From positions 1 to 64,000 of the forward strand of contig NZ_SAWY01000019.1 in NCBI RefSeq assembly GCF_006439335.1: a stretch of DNA of 64,000 bases. Reading direction: 5' to 3'. The notes below the pieces were generated by a model. It saw only the letters and a list, made by a program, of their open reading frames with translations. It did no database searches and was not told where the DNA came from. A program made the translations under genes and the position numbers. Each line of letters starts with the position of its first letter. Within the stretch, counting starts at the first letter, position 1. Below, in pieces: positions 8,072 to 18,573 of this stretch. Source of the DNA: Litorilituus lipolyticus (GTDB taxonomy: Bacteria; Pseudomonadota; Gammaproteobacteria; Enterobacterales; Alteromonadaceae).

Positions 8072-9508
8072 TTAATAAATTACCAGCTTCGCTTCATACA
8101 ACCTGCTTGCTCCTTTAGATTCTTCAAAATATAGTGTTACTTGGTAATTATCGGTATCAATGCTGACTTCATTATCTAATTCAAACGCTTCAATTGGAAA
8201 TTTTTGACGCATTTCGTCTAACTTTCCATCTTGCTTAAATTCATTCAAGTACCAAGGTATATCTAATTCTCTGCTAACCTGCTGAGCAAACACTTCTTCA
8301 ACAAAACTAATTGACCTAATATCTTCACGCTTTGTTTCTACATATAAATTTGAATTAAAAAGCGTTAAAAAATGACTCGCTGATTTATAAATTCTGCCGA
8401 CAGGGTTACCAAGTTGGCTTTCTAACAACTTAGCATCAATACCACTTTCTGCTTGCAACTTTGCATAAACACCACTAATTGCATCAAATTGCGCTTCTCT
8501 TTGGGAGGAAGCTTGAAGTTTTGCTGGCAGGTGCTCACTCGATTGCAAAGTAAAGTCACTTAGATAAAAGTGCTTCTTATTGGTTTCATGATCTATGCTG
8601 TAATCAAAATGCAAAATCAAGGTAGCGTTATCTTCTTTAACTATAATCTGGTTCTTATTGTTTAATGCCAAGTCAGAGCCCAAAACTTCTTTAACTTTCG
8701 TCAGCGAGGCATTACGTTCTATAGCTCCATTCACGAACCAGACCTTATCATCATAAAAATCTAATAGTGGAATTTCATTTAATAAGGTTGTTGATAATGG
8801 TGCTATACGGGTTTGAACCTTTACAACTTCATTATTCTTAAAATGAAACCAATGGCTCCGACCATAGCCTAAAATTAACTCATCCGTGGATACTTGTAAT
8901 TCCACACTTGGATCTCCCAGTGTTTCTCTTACTTCTTCGTAGGTCGAAGAAATTGTCAAACCATATATACCCTTTATCGCAGAGACTTCATTGGTCAGTA
9001 CTTCAGGGCGATGCAATTTGGGTTTTACTGGTGGCTTGAAGACAAATTTAGTTTTTATGCGAGCAGTAGTGATGACTGATTTCACTTGTTTATAGCCCTT
9101 TTCATTATAGGGTGTCGCTCGTGAACTCAATTTAACATCACCTTGTGAATACTTTATTAGCTCTGCTTCATAGCTAACATAGAACTCAGAGATACCATCT
9201 TGTCTATGGCCATAGGATTTCGCAGAGTTGAGTGTTTTCTTAACTTTTTTTTCAATAATAATCACCGCATCAGCACCAATCGATGCGCCTTTATTTTTAA
9301 GCTTCTTGATAAGCGCTTGCGTGGTCTTAATATCATAGGGTTCTTTGGTTTTCTTTTTTGCGGTGTAGCTTTTTATTACTTGATAATCAGATAAAGGATA
9401 ATAATTTAAAATAGAGGGAAAGGAGTCAGAAGCGTATACAGGAAAACCTACGGTAAATATAAAAATTGCCAATACGTTAGTCTGTAATTTCTTAAAAAGA
9501 TTAATCAT
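8072..9508 (-). CDS. uncharacterised periplasmic protein with an internal domain repeat
   Basis: About 478 residues starting at the ATG at 9508, which has AAAGGA 6 bases upstream, overlapping the stop of the previous gene. A longer frame to 9550 lacks such support. There is a signal peptide ending in PVYA-SD. Residues about 30-80 contain a GADAVIIIEK strand reminiscent of small periplasmic YbjQ/RcsF-type folds. Two later segments are alike: ISAIKGIYGLTISSTYEEV with LGDP, and ISGVYAKLQAESGIDAKLL with LGNP, each followed by aromatic strands. This suggests a duplicated domain. No catalytic motif is visible. It is co-transcribed with the lipoprotein gene upstream (10-base gap), suggesting a shared envelope function that I cannot name. 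Confidence 0.75.
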   Translation of the reverse strand: MINLFKKLQTNVLAIFIFTVGFPVYASDSFPSILNYYPLSDYQVIKSYTAKKKTKEPYDIKTTQALIKKLKNKGASIGADAVIIIEKKVKKTLNSAKSYGHRQDGISEFYVSYEAELIKYSQGDVKLSSRATPYNEKGYKQVKSVITTARIKTKFVFKPPVKPKLHRPEVLTNEVSAIKGIYGLTISSTYEEVRETLGDPSVELQVSTDELILGYGRSHWFHFKNNEVVKVQTRIAPLSTTLLNEIPLLDFYDDKVWFVNGAIERNASLTKVKEVLGSDLALNNKNQIIVKEDNATLILHFDYSIDHETNKKHFYLSDFTLQSSEHLPAKLQASSQREAQFDAISGVYAKLQAESGIDAKLLESQLGNPVGRIYKSASHFLTLFNSNLYVETKREDIRSISFVEEVFAQQVSRELDIPWYLNEFKQDGKLDEMRQKFPIEAFELDNEVSIDTDNYQVTLYFEESKGASRLYEAKLVIY

Positions 9509-9518
9509 AAATAATCCT

Positions 9519-10652
9519 TTACCTATTATATTGAGAAGTAGATAGACCATAACTAATTAAGGTTTTATCTTGGTTGAGTTTTATTAACAGCGAGCTAATC
9601 GAAGGATATACAGCCATAAATTGTTGTTGATTTACTAATTTTTCATCTATGTTTGGCTTAACGAGCATACTCAACTGTCTATAGGATTCTATAAGTTTTA
9701 CTGTCGAGGTATTTTGTTGGATGTGTTGCTCAATGGGCTCATTTAAAGTAAAGACTTGCAGCTCAACATTACTCCAATTTACATACCACTTGGCATGTCT
9801 ATTGCCGTTACCTAATGCACTAGCAAACGATAAGTTCTCTATTAAGGTGGTAAATGGTAAATACTGTTCTTTAGCCTTTTGAAAGCGAACTTTCATCTCC
9901 GCTTGTGCGAGGTTTGATTCAACCTGGGATAACAGTGCCTTACTCTTATCTACCAAATGGCTATTTAATTTCCACAATTCATCTGCGCTATGATACTGAG
10001 CAATGTTAATTAAGTGTTCACTTAAGCCCTTTACTCTTTTTTGCTGTTCATTGATGCCTTGATACCAACCATTTTCGTCAAGTATCAAATGTGAGCTTTC
10101 CTTTTCATCAATCAACTTGAGTGCTTTCGTTAAGGCTCGGGAGCTTTTACCTAATTGCTCTAAATATTGATTAATGGTGATCAAATCCCAGTCTGTAACA
10201 CTTTTATTCTGATATTTATCTAATAAGATAGAAATGTTTCTAGGTAACAAGTCATATGATTTCTTGAGGTTTTTCTCAACAGCCAAAAGCCACTCAACTT
10301 TTTTTCCTGTCATGACTAGCATTGCTTTACTATCTTGTGCTGGCCAAGCTCTATAAGCTCTATGACTCGATAAATATGCTTGGTAATCCTCACCAGATAG
10401 TTGTAATGCTATCGCTTTGTTATATGCCTTACTCGCTTTGTTAGCACGTTCAAATGCTTTACCATACTCCGTAGGCGATATTTCATTTAACTGAGTTAAT
10501 GCTACAACAATCTTTTCAATATTTTTGGCAGCAAGAGCTTTTTCATAGTCAACAAGTGCCGCCTCATGTTCGGCGCTTGTACAACCCAATAAACCTAGCA
10601 CAATAGCAAGGCTGAATATTCTCCATTTCTTATGTGATGTAAAAACACCCAT
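9519..10652 (-). CDS. uncharacterised lipoprotein, helical
   Basis: About 377 residues from the ATG at 10652 (AAAGGA upstream). An in-frame TTG at 10676 is less likely. The N-terminus has basic residues, a hydrophobic core and the lipobox LLGC, so the protein should be lipid-anchored in the envelope. The residue after the Cys is Thr, not Asp, which favours outer-membrane sorting. The mature part is almost entirely predicted helix, with coiled-coil-like stretches such as LSQVESNLAQAEMKVRFQKA. It is the first gene of a two-gene operon with the periplasmic protein downstream. I do not recognise the family. Confidence 0.75.
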   Translation of the reverse strand: MGVFTSHKKWRIFSLAIVLGLLGCTSAEHEAALVDYEKALAAKNIEKIVVALTQLNEISPTEYGKAFERANKASKAYNKAIALQLSGEDYQAYLSSHRAYRAWPAQDSKAMLVMTGKKVEWLLAVEKNLKKSYDLLPRNISILLDKYQNKSVTDWDLITINQYLEQLGKSSRALTKALKLIDEKESSHLILDENGWYQGINEQQKRVKGLSEHLINIAQYHSADELWKLNSHLVDKSKALLSQVESNLAQAEMKVRFQKAKEQYLPFTTLIENLSFASALGNGNRHAKWYVNWSNVELQVFTLNEPIEQHIQQNTSTVKLIESYRQLSMLVKPNIDEKLVNQQQFMAVYPSISSLLIKLNQDKTLISYGLSTSQYNR

Positions 10653-10783
10653 TAATAATATTCCTTTGTTTTTCAATCAATTCTATATGCTAATCATCAT
10701 AAAGAATAACCTGATGAAATAATACCTAAAAGAGTACGTGTTAAAATATACCTCGCCTTTCTCAGCCATATTTTTCAACCATA

Positions 10784-10816
10784 AAAAAAGCCACAATATT
10801 GAAATATTGTGGCTTT
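10784..10816 (-). terminator. intrinsic terminator after the malic enzyme gene
   Basis: A long inverted repeat AAAGCCACAATATT / AATATTGTGGCTTT (10787-10816) with a minimal loop, followed on the minus strand by a T run. It lies about 50 bases downstream of the malic enzyme stop. Confidence 0.85.
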
Positions 10817-10865
10817 AGTAAAAAGTATTTAACTTTCATGAGTCAAACTGTTGTTGACTATAAAC

Positions 10866-12107
10866 TTATTCCATATAGTTTGCAGGTAAATCTAAGGCAG
10901 CAACTCCTGAATCAACCGCTGCTTTTGCTACAGCTTTTGCAACAGCACCGCAAAGCCTAGAATCCATTGGCTTTGGAATAATATAATCTTTACCAAACGA
11001 TAATTCTTTCTCGCCACTAGCAATTAATACCTCTTCTGGCACAGGCTCTTTAGCTAATGTACGAATAGCATGTACTGCAGCAACTTTCATTTCATCATTA
11101 ATCGTTCTAGCACGAACATCTAATGCACCACGGAAAATAAACGGAAAACACAAAACATTATTAACTTGGTTTGGATAATCTGAACGTCCAGTAGCCATAA
11201 TTAAGTCATCACGCGCTGCCAATGCTAATTCTGGCTTAATTTCAGGATCTGGATTCGAACAAGCAAAAATTACTGGATTATCTGCCATCAATTTTACTTG
11301 TTCTTGCTTTAATAAATTTGGACCAGAAACACCAACAAAAACATCTGCACCTTTAATCGCATCATCTAATGTTCGTTTATCGGTATTATTGGCAAATAGT
11401 TTTTTATAGTCATTTAAATCGTCACGGCGTGTATGAACAATTCCCTTTGAATCAAGCATGTAAATTTTTTCACGCTGAGCACCACATTTAATCAATAATT
11501 CCATGCAGGCAATAGCAGCAGCACCAGCACCTAAACAAACAATGTTAGATTGGTTTATATCTTTACCCTGTATATCTAGGGCATTCATTAAGCCTGCTGC
11601 CGTAACGATCGCTGTGCCATGTTGATCATCATGAAAAACTGGGATTCGACAACGTTCAATTAGGGCTTTCTCAATTGCAAAACACTCAGGCGCTTTAATG
11701 TCTTCTAAGTTAATTCCACCAAAGCTGTCAGCTATATTGGCTACCGTATTAACAAATTCTTCCACTGTTTTATGCTTTACTTCAATATCGAACGAGTCAA
11801 TGTTAGCAAAGCGCTTGAACAATAATGCTTTACCTTCCATAACTGGCTTTGATGCCATTGGACCTAAATTACCAAGTCCTAATACTGCGGTACCATTACT
11901 TATTACGGCAACGGTATTACCTTTTGCCGTGTACTTATAAACATCATCAGGATTTTCTGCTATTTCTCTGCAAGGCTCTGCGACACCGGGACTATAAGCT
12001 AAAGACAAATCTTCACTCGTTTCAGCAGCTGTTGTTAATTGAACGCTGATCTTTCCTGGCGTTGGTGAAGAGTGATAATCTAAAGCTTGTTGACGTAAAT
12101 CTGTCAT
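10866..12107 (-). CDS. malic enzyme (oxaloacetate-decarboxylating), short form
   Basis: A 413-residue enzyme converting malate to pyruvate and CO2 with reduction of NAD(P)+. The N-terminal malic domain shows YSPGVAEPC (38-46, with the catalytic Tyr) and DDQHGTA, a metal-binding segment, near 162. The Rossmann nucleotide site GAGAAAIAC is near 194, followed by the SNPDPE segment. The order and sequence are those of MaeB's catalytic part, but the roughly 330-residue phosphotransacetylase-like domain found at the C-terminus of E. coli MaeB is absent and the next sequence is a terminator. The acetyl-CoA control linked to that domain is therefore likely missing. Cofactor preference is not certain. 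Confidence 0.93.
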   Translation of the reverse strand: MTDLRQQALDYHSSPTPGKISVQLTTAAETSEDLSLAYSPGVAEPCREIAENPDDVYKYTAKGNTVAVISNGTAVLGLGNLGPMASKPVMEGKALLFKRFANIDSFDIEVKHKTVEEFVNTVANIADSFGGINLEDIKAPECFAIEKALIERCRIPVFHDDQHGTAIVTAAGLMNALDIQGKDINQSNIVCLGAGAAAIACMELLIKCGAQREKIYMLDSKGIVHTRRDDLNDYKKLFANNTDKRTLDDAIKGADVFVGVSGPNLLKQEQVKLMADNPVIFACSNPDPEIKPELALAARDDLIMATGRSDYPNQVNNVLCFPFIFRGALDVRARTINDEMKVAAVHAIRTLAKEPVPEEVLIASGEKELSFGKDYIIPKPMDSRLCGAVAKAVAKAAVDSGVAALDLPANYME

Positions 12108-12519
12108 GGTGTTTTCCTAATGCGTTAATGTTATGGTCAGTTAGATCGTATCGACTGCTTATGCTCTAAGCTATTATTGTTATGTTTATATGGTATTGTA
12201 AAAGTCTGAGCCCATAAAAGGCCATTTATCTATATACAATTGCTGTAAGCTATAAAGAATGTAACCTTATACTTAGCAAATTACCTATTAATTTTCTTAA
12301 TAGTGACTATTAAGCGCAATATTATACAACGAAATGACCATGCCATCTGGTAAGACTAGCTAGCGAATTGAAAGTAACAAGAATATAGCTCAAGCCCTTA
12401 TAAAATAACTACTTGTAATGGAATATGAATTATTTAAATAAGTGGAACAGTTTTTATTTAATATTTTAAGTAAAAAAAAACCCAGCTAATGCTGGGTTTT
12501 AATAAATACTTAAAACTTA
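12108..12519. other. intergenic spacer between purA and the malic enzyme gene
   Basis: About 410 bases, AT-rich, without a credible open frame. The left end should hold the malic enzyme promoter and the right end holds the purA terminator. I see no RNA structure or repeat of note in the rest. Confidence 0.5.
12474..12500 (-). terminator. intrinsic terminator after purA
   Basis: Stem CCCAGC / GCTGGG (12481-12496) extended by A/T pairs, with loop TAAT, followed on the minus strand by nine T residues. It ends transcription of purA 20-40 bases past its stop. Confidence 0.9.
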
Positions 12520-13836
<1,317 letters not shown>

Positions 13837-13958
13837 TTAGGCGGGGATTTTAGCAAAAATCAAATATGAGTCCAAGCAAAAGTTGTGCATTTTTTCTGCT
13901 TAAAAAAAATGCACAATAAAGTGAATAACTTACCTAAATTAAATTTATAATTAGATTT

Positions 13959-14558
13959 TTAACGATAGCCCCATGGCGCTTCCGGTGGATTTATCGGCTG
14001 TGTTAAATCAAAATCCACACGAAACTCTCGGCCTTGTCTAATTAAGCGGTAAGTAAACTTATCTTTATAAATAAACATTTGCCATGTATTACCTACCGAT
14101 TGTGGGATCGCGTGTTTCACAAATAATTCTTTTGAATATTGATCTGCAGGAAATGATTGAACATGTGACCAACCCGCATCAATAGTATGCCCACCGTACA
14201 TAGTAGATTTATCTGAACTACCATCTTTATGTCTGTGATCATGCTTTAACGATAAGCCTGAGCCTGTTTTGGTAAGCAACCATGTTCTTGACGCATCATC
14301 ACCCACATGAAAAGGCACTTGCAGCTGTTTTTCGCTACATTTTCTCACGTGCATAACCAGTTTTTTTTCAGAAAAACTACTACTTGGTGCATTATCAACA
14401 GTAACTTTGCCTTGATATGCTTTACCACAATGCTTAGCGATATTATCAAAGAAGTCATCATGGGTCGGAATAGAAACTAATGGTGCTTCTGCTGCGTTCA
14501 CTGCGAACGCCATTATGACAGACATTGCCATTAATAAGCTTTTTTTATAGGTCTTCAT
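13959..14558 (-). CDS. uncharacterised secreted protein
   Basis: About 199 residues from the ATG at 14558, which is preceded by GGAG at a good distance. A longer frame to 14642 runs through the upstream terminator and is rejected. There is a signal peptide (MKTYKKSLLMAMSVIMAFAVNAAEA). The mature protein has two Cys (HCGK and RKCS) that could form a disulfide, a His-rich LKHDHRHKDGSS stretch, and many aromatic strands, with C-terminus PPEAPWGYR. I have no firm family name. The gene is inserted between hflC and purA but separated from hflC by a terminator. Confidence 0.75.
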   Translation of the reverse strand: MKTYKKSLLMAMSVIMAFAVNAAEAPLVSIPTHDDFFDNIAKHCGKAYQGKVTVDNAPSSSFSEKKLVMHVRKCSEKQLQVPFHVGDDASRTWLLTKTGSGLSLKHDHRHKDGSSDKSTMYGGHTIDAGWSHVQSFPADQYSKELFVKHAIPQSVGNTWQMFIYKDKFTYRLIRQGREFRVDFDLTQPINPPEAPWGYR

Positions 14559-14610
14559 ATTTACTCCTTCAAAAATCTTAACTGAAAGTATTATTAATAT
14601 TTCATCAATA

Positions 14611-14638
14611 AAAAAGCCAGCAAAAATGCTGGCTTTTA
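14611..14638 (-). terminator. intrinsic terminator after hflK-hflC
   Basis: Stem AGCCAGCA / TGCTGGCT with a short A loop and A/T extension, giving a T run on the minus strand, about 25 bases past the hflC stop. It separates hflKC from the secreted-protein gene downstream. Confidence 0.85.
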
Positions 14639-14659
14639 ACACTAATTTTAATGTAAAAG

Positions 14660-15547
14660 TTACTTCTTCGGCTTCATACCATCTTTGAGGTACTGGAAGA
14701 ACTCACTATCAGGTTTAACAACCATCACATCACTTTTACTACTAAAGCTTTTCTCGTACGCTTCTAAGCTTCGAAAGAAGCTATAAAACTCGGCATCTTT
14801 CTTATAAGCATCAGAGTAAACTTTCGCTGCAAGGGCATCACCTTCACCACGAATAGTAAACGCATCCTTCTGAGCTTCAGCTAACATAATAGTCACTTTA
14901 GCATCTATAGTTGCTCTGATGATTTCTGCTTGTTCTTGACCTTGAGAACGATGCTCTTTTGCTACGGCAGTACGCTCTGCACGCATACGGTCATAGATTG
15001 AGTTACTGACTTCTGTAGGTAAGTTAATTGCTTTAATACGAACATCAACAACTTCAATACCTAGATCAGCTCGGCTACTCTCAGCACTTGCTAACGCTTG
15101 TGCCATAATTGCATCACGATCGCCAGACACTATTTCTTTAATAGTCCTATTACCAAACTCGGTACGCAAACCGTTATTTACCTTTTGTTTTAATAAGGCA
15201 CGAGCATTATCAACTGAGCCAGAAGTACGTAAATAGTAGGTAGGAAAATCAACAATGCGCCACTTCACAAATGAATCAACCATTAAATCTTTTTTCTCAG
15301 CCGTAACAAAACGATCTGGTGCTTCATCTAATGTTTGAATACGTGCATCAAGTTTTTTAACCGATTCAATTAATGGAATTTTAAAGTGCAAACCAGGCTC
15401 TTTAATCATCATTTCATCAGTGACTGAATCACGCTTAATTTTTGAGAATTGAAATACAATACCTCGTTGTCCTTCATAAACGATAAAAACTGACGAAACT
15501 ACTAATACAAATAGAAACGATATAACTGCAATGGAAAAATTCTTCAT
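14660..15547 (-). CDS. hflC: FtsH modulator HflC (SPFH protein)
   Basis: A 295-residue inner-membrane protein with one N-terminal transmembrane anchor (about 5-23) and a periplasmic SPFH/prohibitin domain (GQRGIVFQFSKIKRD onward). It then has a long coiled coil (AEAQKDAFTIRGEGDALAAK). HflC pairs with HflK in a large cage around the FtsH protease and modulates its activity on membrane and cytosolic substrates. The gene starts 3 bases after hflK stops, so the two are translationally coupled. Confidence 0.96.
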   Translation of the reverse strand: MKNFSIAVISFLFVLVVSSVFIVYEGQRGIVFQFSKIKRDSVTDEMMIKEPGLHFKIPLIESVKKLDARIQTLDEAPDRFVTAEKKDLMVDSFVKWRIVDFPTYYLRTSGSVDNARALLKQKVNNGLRTEFGNRTIKEIVSGDRDAIMAQALASAESSRADLGIEVVDVRIKAINLPTEVSNSIYDRMRAERTAVAKEHRSQGQEQAEIIRATIDAKVTIMLAEAQKDAFTIRGEGDALAAKVYSDAYKKDAEFYSFFRSLEAYEKSFSSKSDVMVVKPDSEFFQYLKDGMKPKK

Positions 15548-15550
15548 TAC

Positions 15551-16708
15551 TTAGTTTCTCCCACTGTTAAATCTATCAGTACGACCTGAAGTCGATGATG
15601 AAGGTGAAGTATTTACGCTACCACTTGAAGTAGAAACCGGTGAATATGATTGGTTACTAGAACGTGAAGCAGGTTGTTGCTGTTGAATAATTTTATCCAG
15701 CGGTAAATACATCATGTTATTACCACCTTCAACATCAACCATCACTTTACTGGTGTTACTATAAACTCTTTCCATTGTCGCAAGATATAAACGCTCTCTT
15801 GTTACATCTGGTGCAGCATGATATTCCGGTAATATTTTCTCAAAACGAGCCACCTCACCTTGTGCATCTAAGACTGTTTGCTCTTTATAAGCAATAGCTT
15901 CTTGCTCCATACGTTTAACTCGACCACGAGCTCTTGGTTCAATTCCACGCGCATAGGCTTCAGCTTCCCTTAAGAAACGAATTTCATCTTCTTGTGCAGC
16001 GATAGCATCATCAAAAGCATCTTTCACTTCATTAGGCGGACGTGCGTCCTTAAAGTTAACATCTACAATAATCAAACCAAGGTGGTATGGTTCAATTATT
16101 TTCTCTAACTCTTCCCAGACTGATTGACGTATTTGTTCACGACCGCTAGTTAATATGTCATCCATTTTGGCATGACCGACAACATAGCGAAGTGCACTAT
16201 CAAGCGATTGGCTTAAGCTATCATCAGCATTTGTAACACTGAATACATAATCTCTTGCATTAACAACACGATACTGAATCTGCATGTCAACACGTACAAC
16301 ATTTTCATCTTGCGTCAGCATAAACCCTGATGCAGGTAAATCACGTGTGCTTTGCATATCAACGGGAATAATTCTGTCAATAAATGTCCACTTAAAGTTA
16401 ATACCAGGATCAACTGTTCCTGCGTATTCACCAAAACGTAACACTATACCTTTCTCAGCTTCTTTAATCGTATAGAAACCGCTAAAGGTATAAACCACAA
16501 GACCAATAATCAGTAGTATGGTTAACCCAATACTCGAAAAGCTTTTACCTGAACCCGATCCACCATTAGATGTTTTCCCACCAAAAATTCCGGTCACTTT
16601 TTTACCTAAATCATTTAGTAGTTCATCTAAGTCTGGTGGCCCTTGGTTCTTGCCACCTTTATTTTTCCAGGGGTCTTTATCATTATTCCCCGGTTCATTC
16701 CAAGCCAT
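15551..16708 (-). CDS. hflK: FtsH modulator HflK (SPFH protein)
   Basis: About 385 residues starting MAWNEPGNN, as in E. coli HflK. The ATG at 16708 has GGAG 6 bases upstream, whereas a GTG four codons earlier overlaps that site. The N-terminal 55 residues are Gly/Asn/Lys-rich and cytoplasmic. One transmembrane segment (about 60-80) follows, then the SPFH domain and coiled coil (QEDEIRFLREAEAYARG). The C-terminus is a low-complexity Ser/Gln/Arg tail of about 45 residues. It forms the FtsH-associated complex with HflC, encoded immediately downstream. Confidence 0.96.
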   Translation of the reverse strand: MAWNEPGNNDKDPWKNKGGKNQGPPDLDELLNDLGKKVTGIFGGKTSNGGSGSGKSFSSIGLTILLIIGLVVYTFSGFYTIKEAEKGIVLRFGEYAGTVDPGINFKWTFIDRIIPVDMQSTRDLPASGFMLTQDENVVRVDMQIQYRVVNARDYVFSVTNADDSLSQSLDSALRYVVGHAKMDDILTSGREQIRQSVWEELEKIIEPYHLGLIIVDVNFKDARPPNEVKDAFDDAIAAQEDEIRFLREAEAYARGIEPRARGRVKRMEQEAIAYKEQTVLDAQGEVARFEKILPEYHAAPDVTRERLYLATMERVYSNTSKVMVDVEGGNNMMYLPLDKIIQQQQPASRSSNQSYSPVSTSSGSVNTSPSSSTSGRTDRFNSGRN

Positions 16709-16796
16709 TTTGTTCTCCACTCATTGTAATGTGACATGTGCCACTCAATAATATTAAATCAAAAACTTCTATTACTACGCTAGTGCCTAGTAATTA

Positions 16797-18083
16797 TTAT
16801 AACTCTACGTATGTTTCTATTCTGTTGGCTTCATTTTTAACAAGCCTATTCCACTCTCTTTTAGGGAGTTTTACCTCAAGGTGGCAGTGACCTTGTTCAT
16901 CATAATGTTCTTTGGTAATACAGTTTAACTTATATAACTCCCCTCGAAGCTTACCTTCATTGGGAGGAATATTTAATTGATGATTAACAACTTGCTTCCC
17001 TAAACGTTCTGCTAACGCTTCAAAGAACAATTCTATACCTAAATTTGCTCGAGCAGATAACCAAACCCTAATGGGAGTTCCATGCTCGTCTCTGTCTATT
17101 CTAGGTTCAATATCATCAAGATTATCTATTTTATTACAAATGACTAACTGCGGAACTTCATTCGCTTCAATTTCTTTTAGTACATGTTCCACTTGTTCGA
17201 TATTTTCATTTCGACTTTCATCAGAAATATCAACAACATGCAACAAAAGTTCGGCTTCTCTAGTTTCCGTTAATGTTGCTTTAAAAGCTGCGACCAAATC
17301 ATGAGGTAAATGCCTTATAAAACCAACGGTATCAGCTAATATAACACGCCCTACACCTTCAATCTCAATGCGACGTAATGTTGGATCTAGTGTCGCAAAT
17401 AACTGATCAGCAGCATACACTTCTGCTTGAGTTAATACATTAAATAGTGTTGATTTACCCGCATTAGTATAACCAACCAATGAAATAGTCGGTATTTCTG
17501 CCCTATTTCTCGCTCTTCGGCCTTGTTGACGCTGCACTTCAACTTTCTCTAGTCGCTTACGAATATTTATCATTCGTTCTCGAAGCAAGCGTCTATCAGT
17601 CTCTAATTGTGTTTCACCAGGGCCACGTAAGCCAATACCACCTTTCTGTCTTTCTAGGTGAGTCCACCCTCTGATCAATCGGCTACTTATATGCCTTAAT
17701 TGAGCAAGTTCGACTTGAAGTTTACCTTCATGAGTTCTCGCTCTTTGCGCAAATATATCAAGTATAAGTGTTGTTCTGTCGACGACTCGGCACTGACATA
17801 GCGCTTCAATATTCTTTTCTTGTGAGGGGGTTAAGCTATGATTAAATAGAATGACATTAGCATCATATAATTTTACGGCTTCTGCAATCTCATCGGCTTT
17901 TCCACTACCGACAAAATACTTGGGGTGCGGTGTATTTCGTTTGCCAGAAACAACCGTTAATTCATTAACACCAGCAGAAGAGACAAGCATTTTAAATTCT
18001 GCTAAATCTTCTCGACTCGTTTCATCAGGAAAATCGAGGTGAACAAGAATTGCCTGCTCACCTGCTTGAAAACGATCAAACAA
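16797..18083 (-). CDS. hflX: ribosome-associated GTPase HflX
   Basis: A 428-residue GTPase that in E. coli splits stalled or heat-damaged 70S ribosomes. The N-terminal HflX domain (1-190) includes the glycine-rich KGGIGLRGPGETQLE segment. The G domain shows G1 GYTNAGKST near 201, G3 DTVGF near 250 and G4 NKID near 320. A roughly 65-residue C-terminal domain follows. The gene lies between hfq and hflK as in E. coli, with a gap of about 90 bases before hflK that could hold a further promoter. Confidence 0.96.
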   Translation of the reverse strand: MFDRFQAGEQAILVHLDFPDETSREDLAEFKMLVSSAGVNELTVVSGKRNTPHPKYFVGSGKADEIAEAVKLYDANVILFNHSLTPSQEKNIEALCQCRVVDRTTLILDIFAQRARTHEGKLQVELAQLRHISSRLIRGWTHLERQKGGIGLRGPGETQLETDRRLLRERMINIRKRLEKVEVQRQQGRRARNRAEIPTISLVGYTNAGKSTLFNVLTQAEVYAADQLFATLDPTLRRIEIEGVGRVILADTVGFIRHLPHDLVAAFKATLTETREAELLLHVVDISDESRNENIEQVEHVLKEIEANEVPQLVICNKIDNLDDIEPRIDRDEHGTPIRVWLSARANLGIELFFEALAERLGKQVVNHQLNIPPNEGKLRGELYKLNCITKEHYDEQGHCHLEVKLPKREWNRLVKNEANRIETYVEL

Positions 18084-18123
18084 AAACGTTAAACCTTACA
18101 TTACACACTACTATGAAGATCTA

Positions 18124-18381
18124 TTATGCATCCGATGATAAATCATTTTCTGCCTGTCCTGGTGTTGGAGCAGTGTTAACTGCTCTTGCAGGTACAACAG
18201 TCGATATTGCGTGCTTATACACCATTTGACTCACAGTATTTTTCAGTAGTATGACAAACTGATCAAAAGACTCGACTTGTCCTTGTAGTTTAATACCGTT
18301 AACTAAATAAATTGCAACTGGAATGCGATCACGACGTAAAGCATTCAAAAATGGGTCTTGAAGAGATTGCCCTTTTGCCAT
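18124..18381 (-). CDS. hfq: RNA chaperone Hfq
   Basis: An 85-residue Sm-like protein that forms a hexamer pairing small RNAs with mRNAs. The start [19 protein letters not shown] is the invariant N-terminus of Hfq. The ATG at 18381 has AAGGGA upstream, so a 15-residue longer frame is rejected. Sm1 contains [17 protein letters not shown], and Sm2 contains the YKHAIST motif of the proximal RNA-binding pore. The C-terminal tail is short (about 18 residues) and acidic. It lies in the miaA-hfq-hflX cluster. Confidence 0.98.
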   Translation of the reverse strand: MAKGQSLQDPFLNALRRDRIPVAIYLVNGIKLQGQVESFDQFVILLKNTVSQMVYKHAISTVVPARAVNTAPTPGQAENDLSSDA

Positions 18382-18573
18382 TATATGGTCCCTTTTATTA
18401 TTATGTAAAAATAAAATATCTAACAATGCGTATTAAATAGCAGATAAAACAGTTAAAGATATACGCCAATCTTTAAACAAACTTACTACCTATTTGTATA
18501 ATTTCAAGCAATAAAACTAATTATACATCAATATTTTAATAATGCTTGATTATTGCCAAGCCGTAGCACAAAA

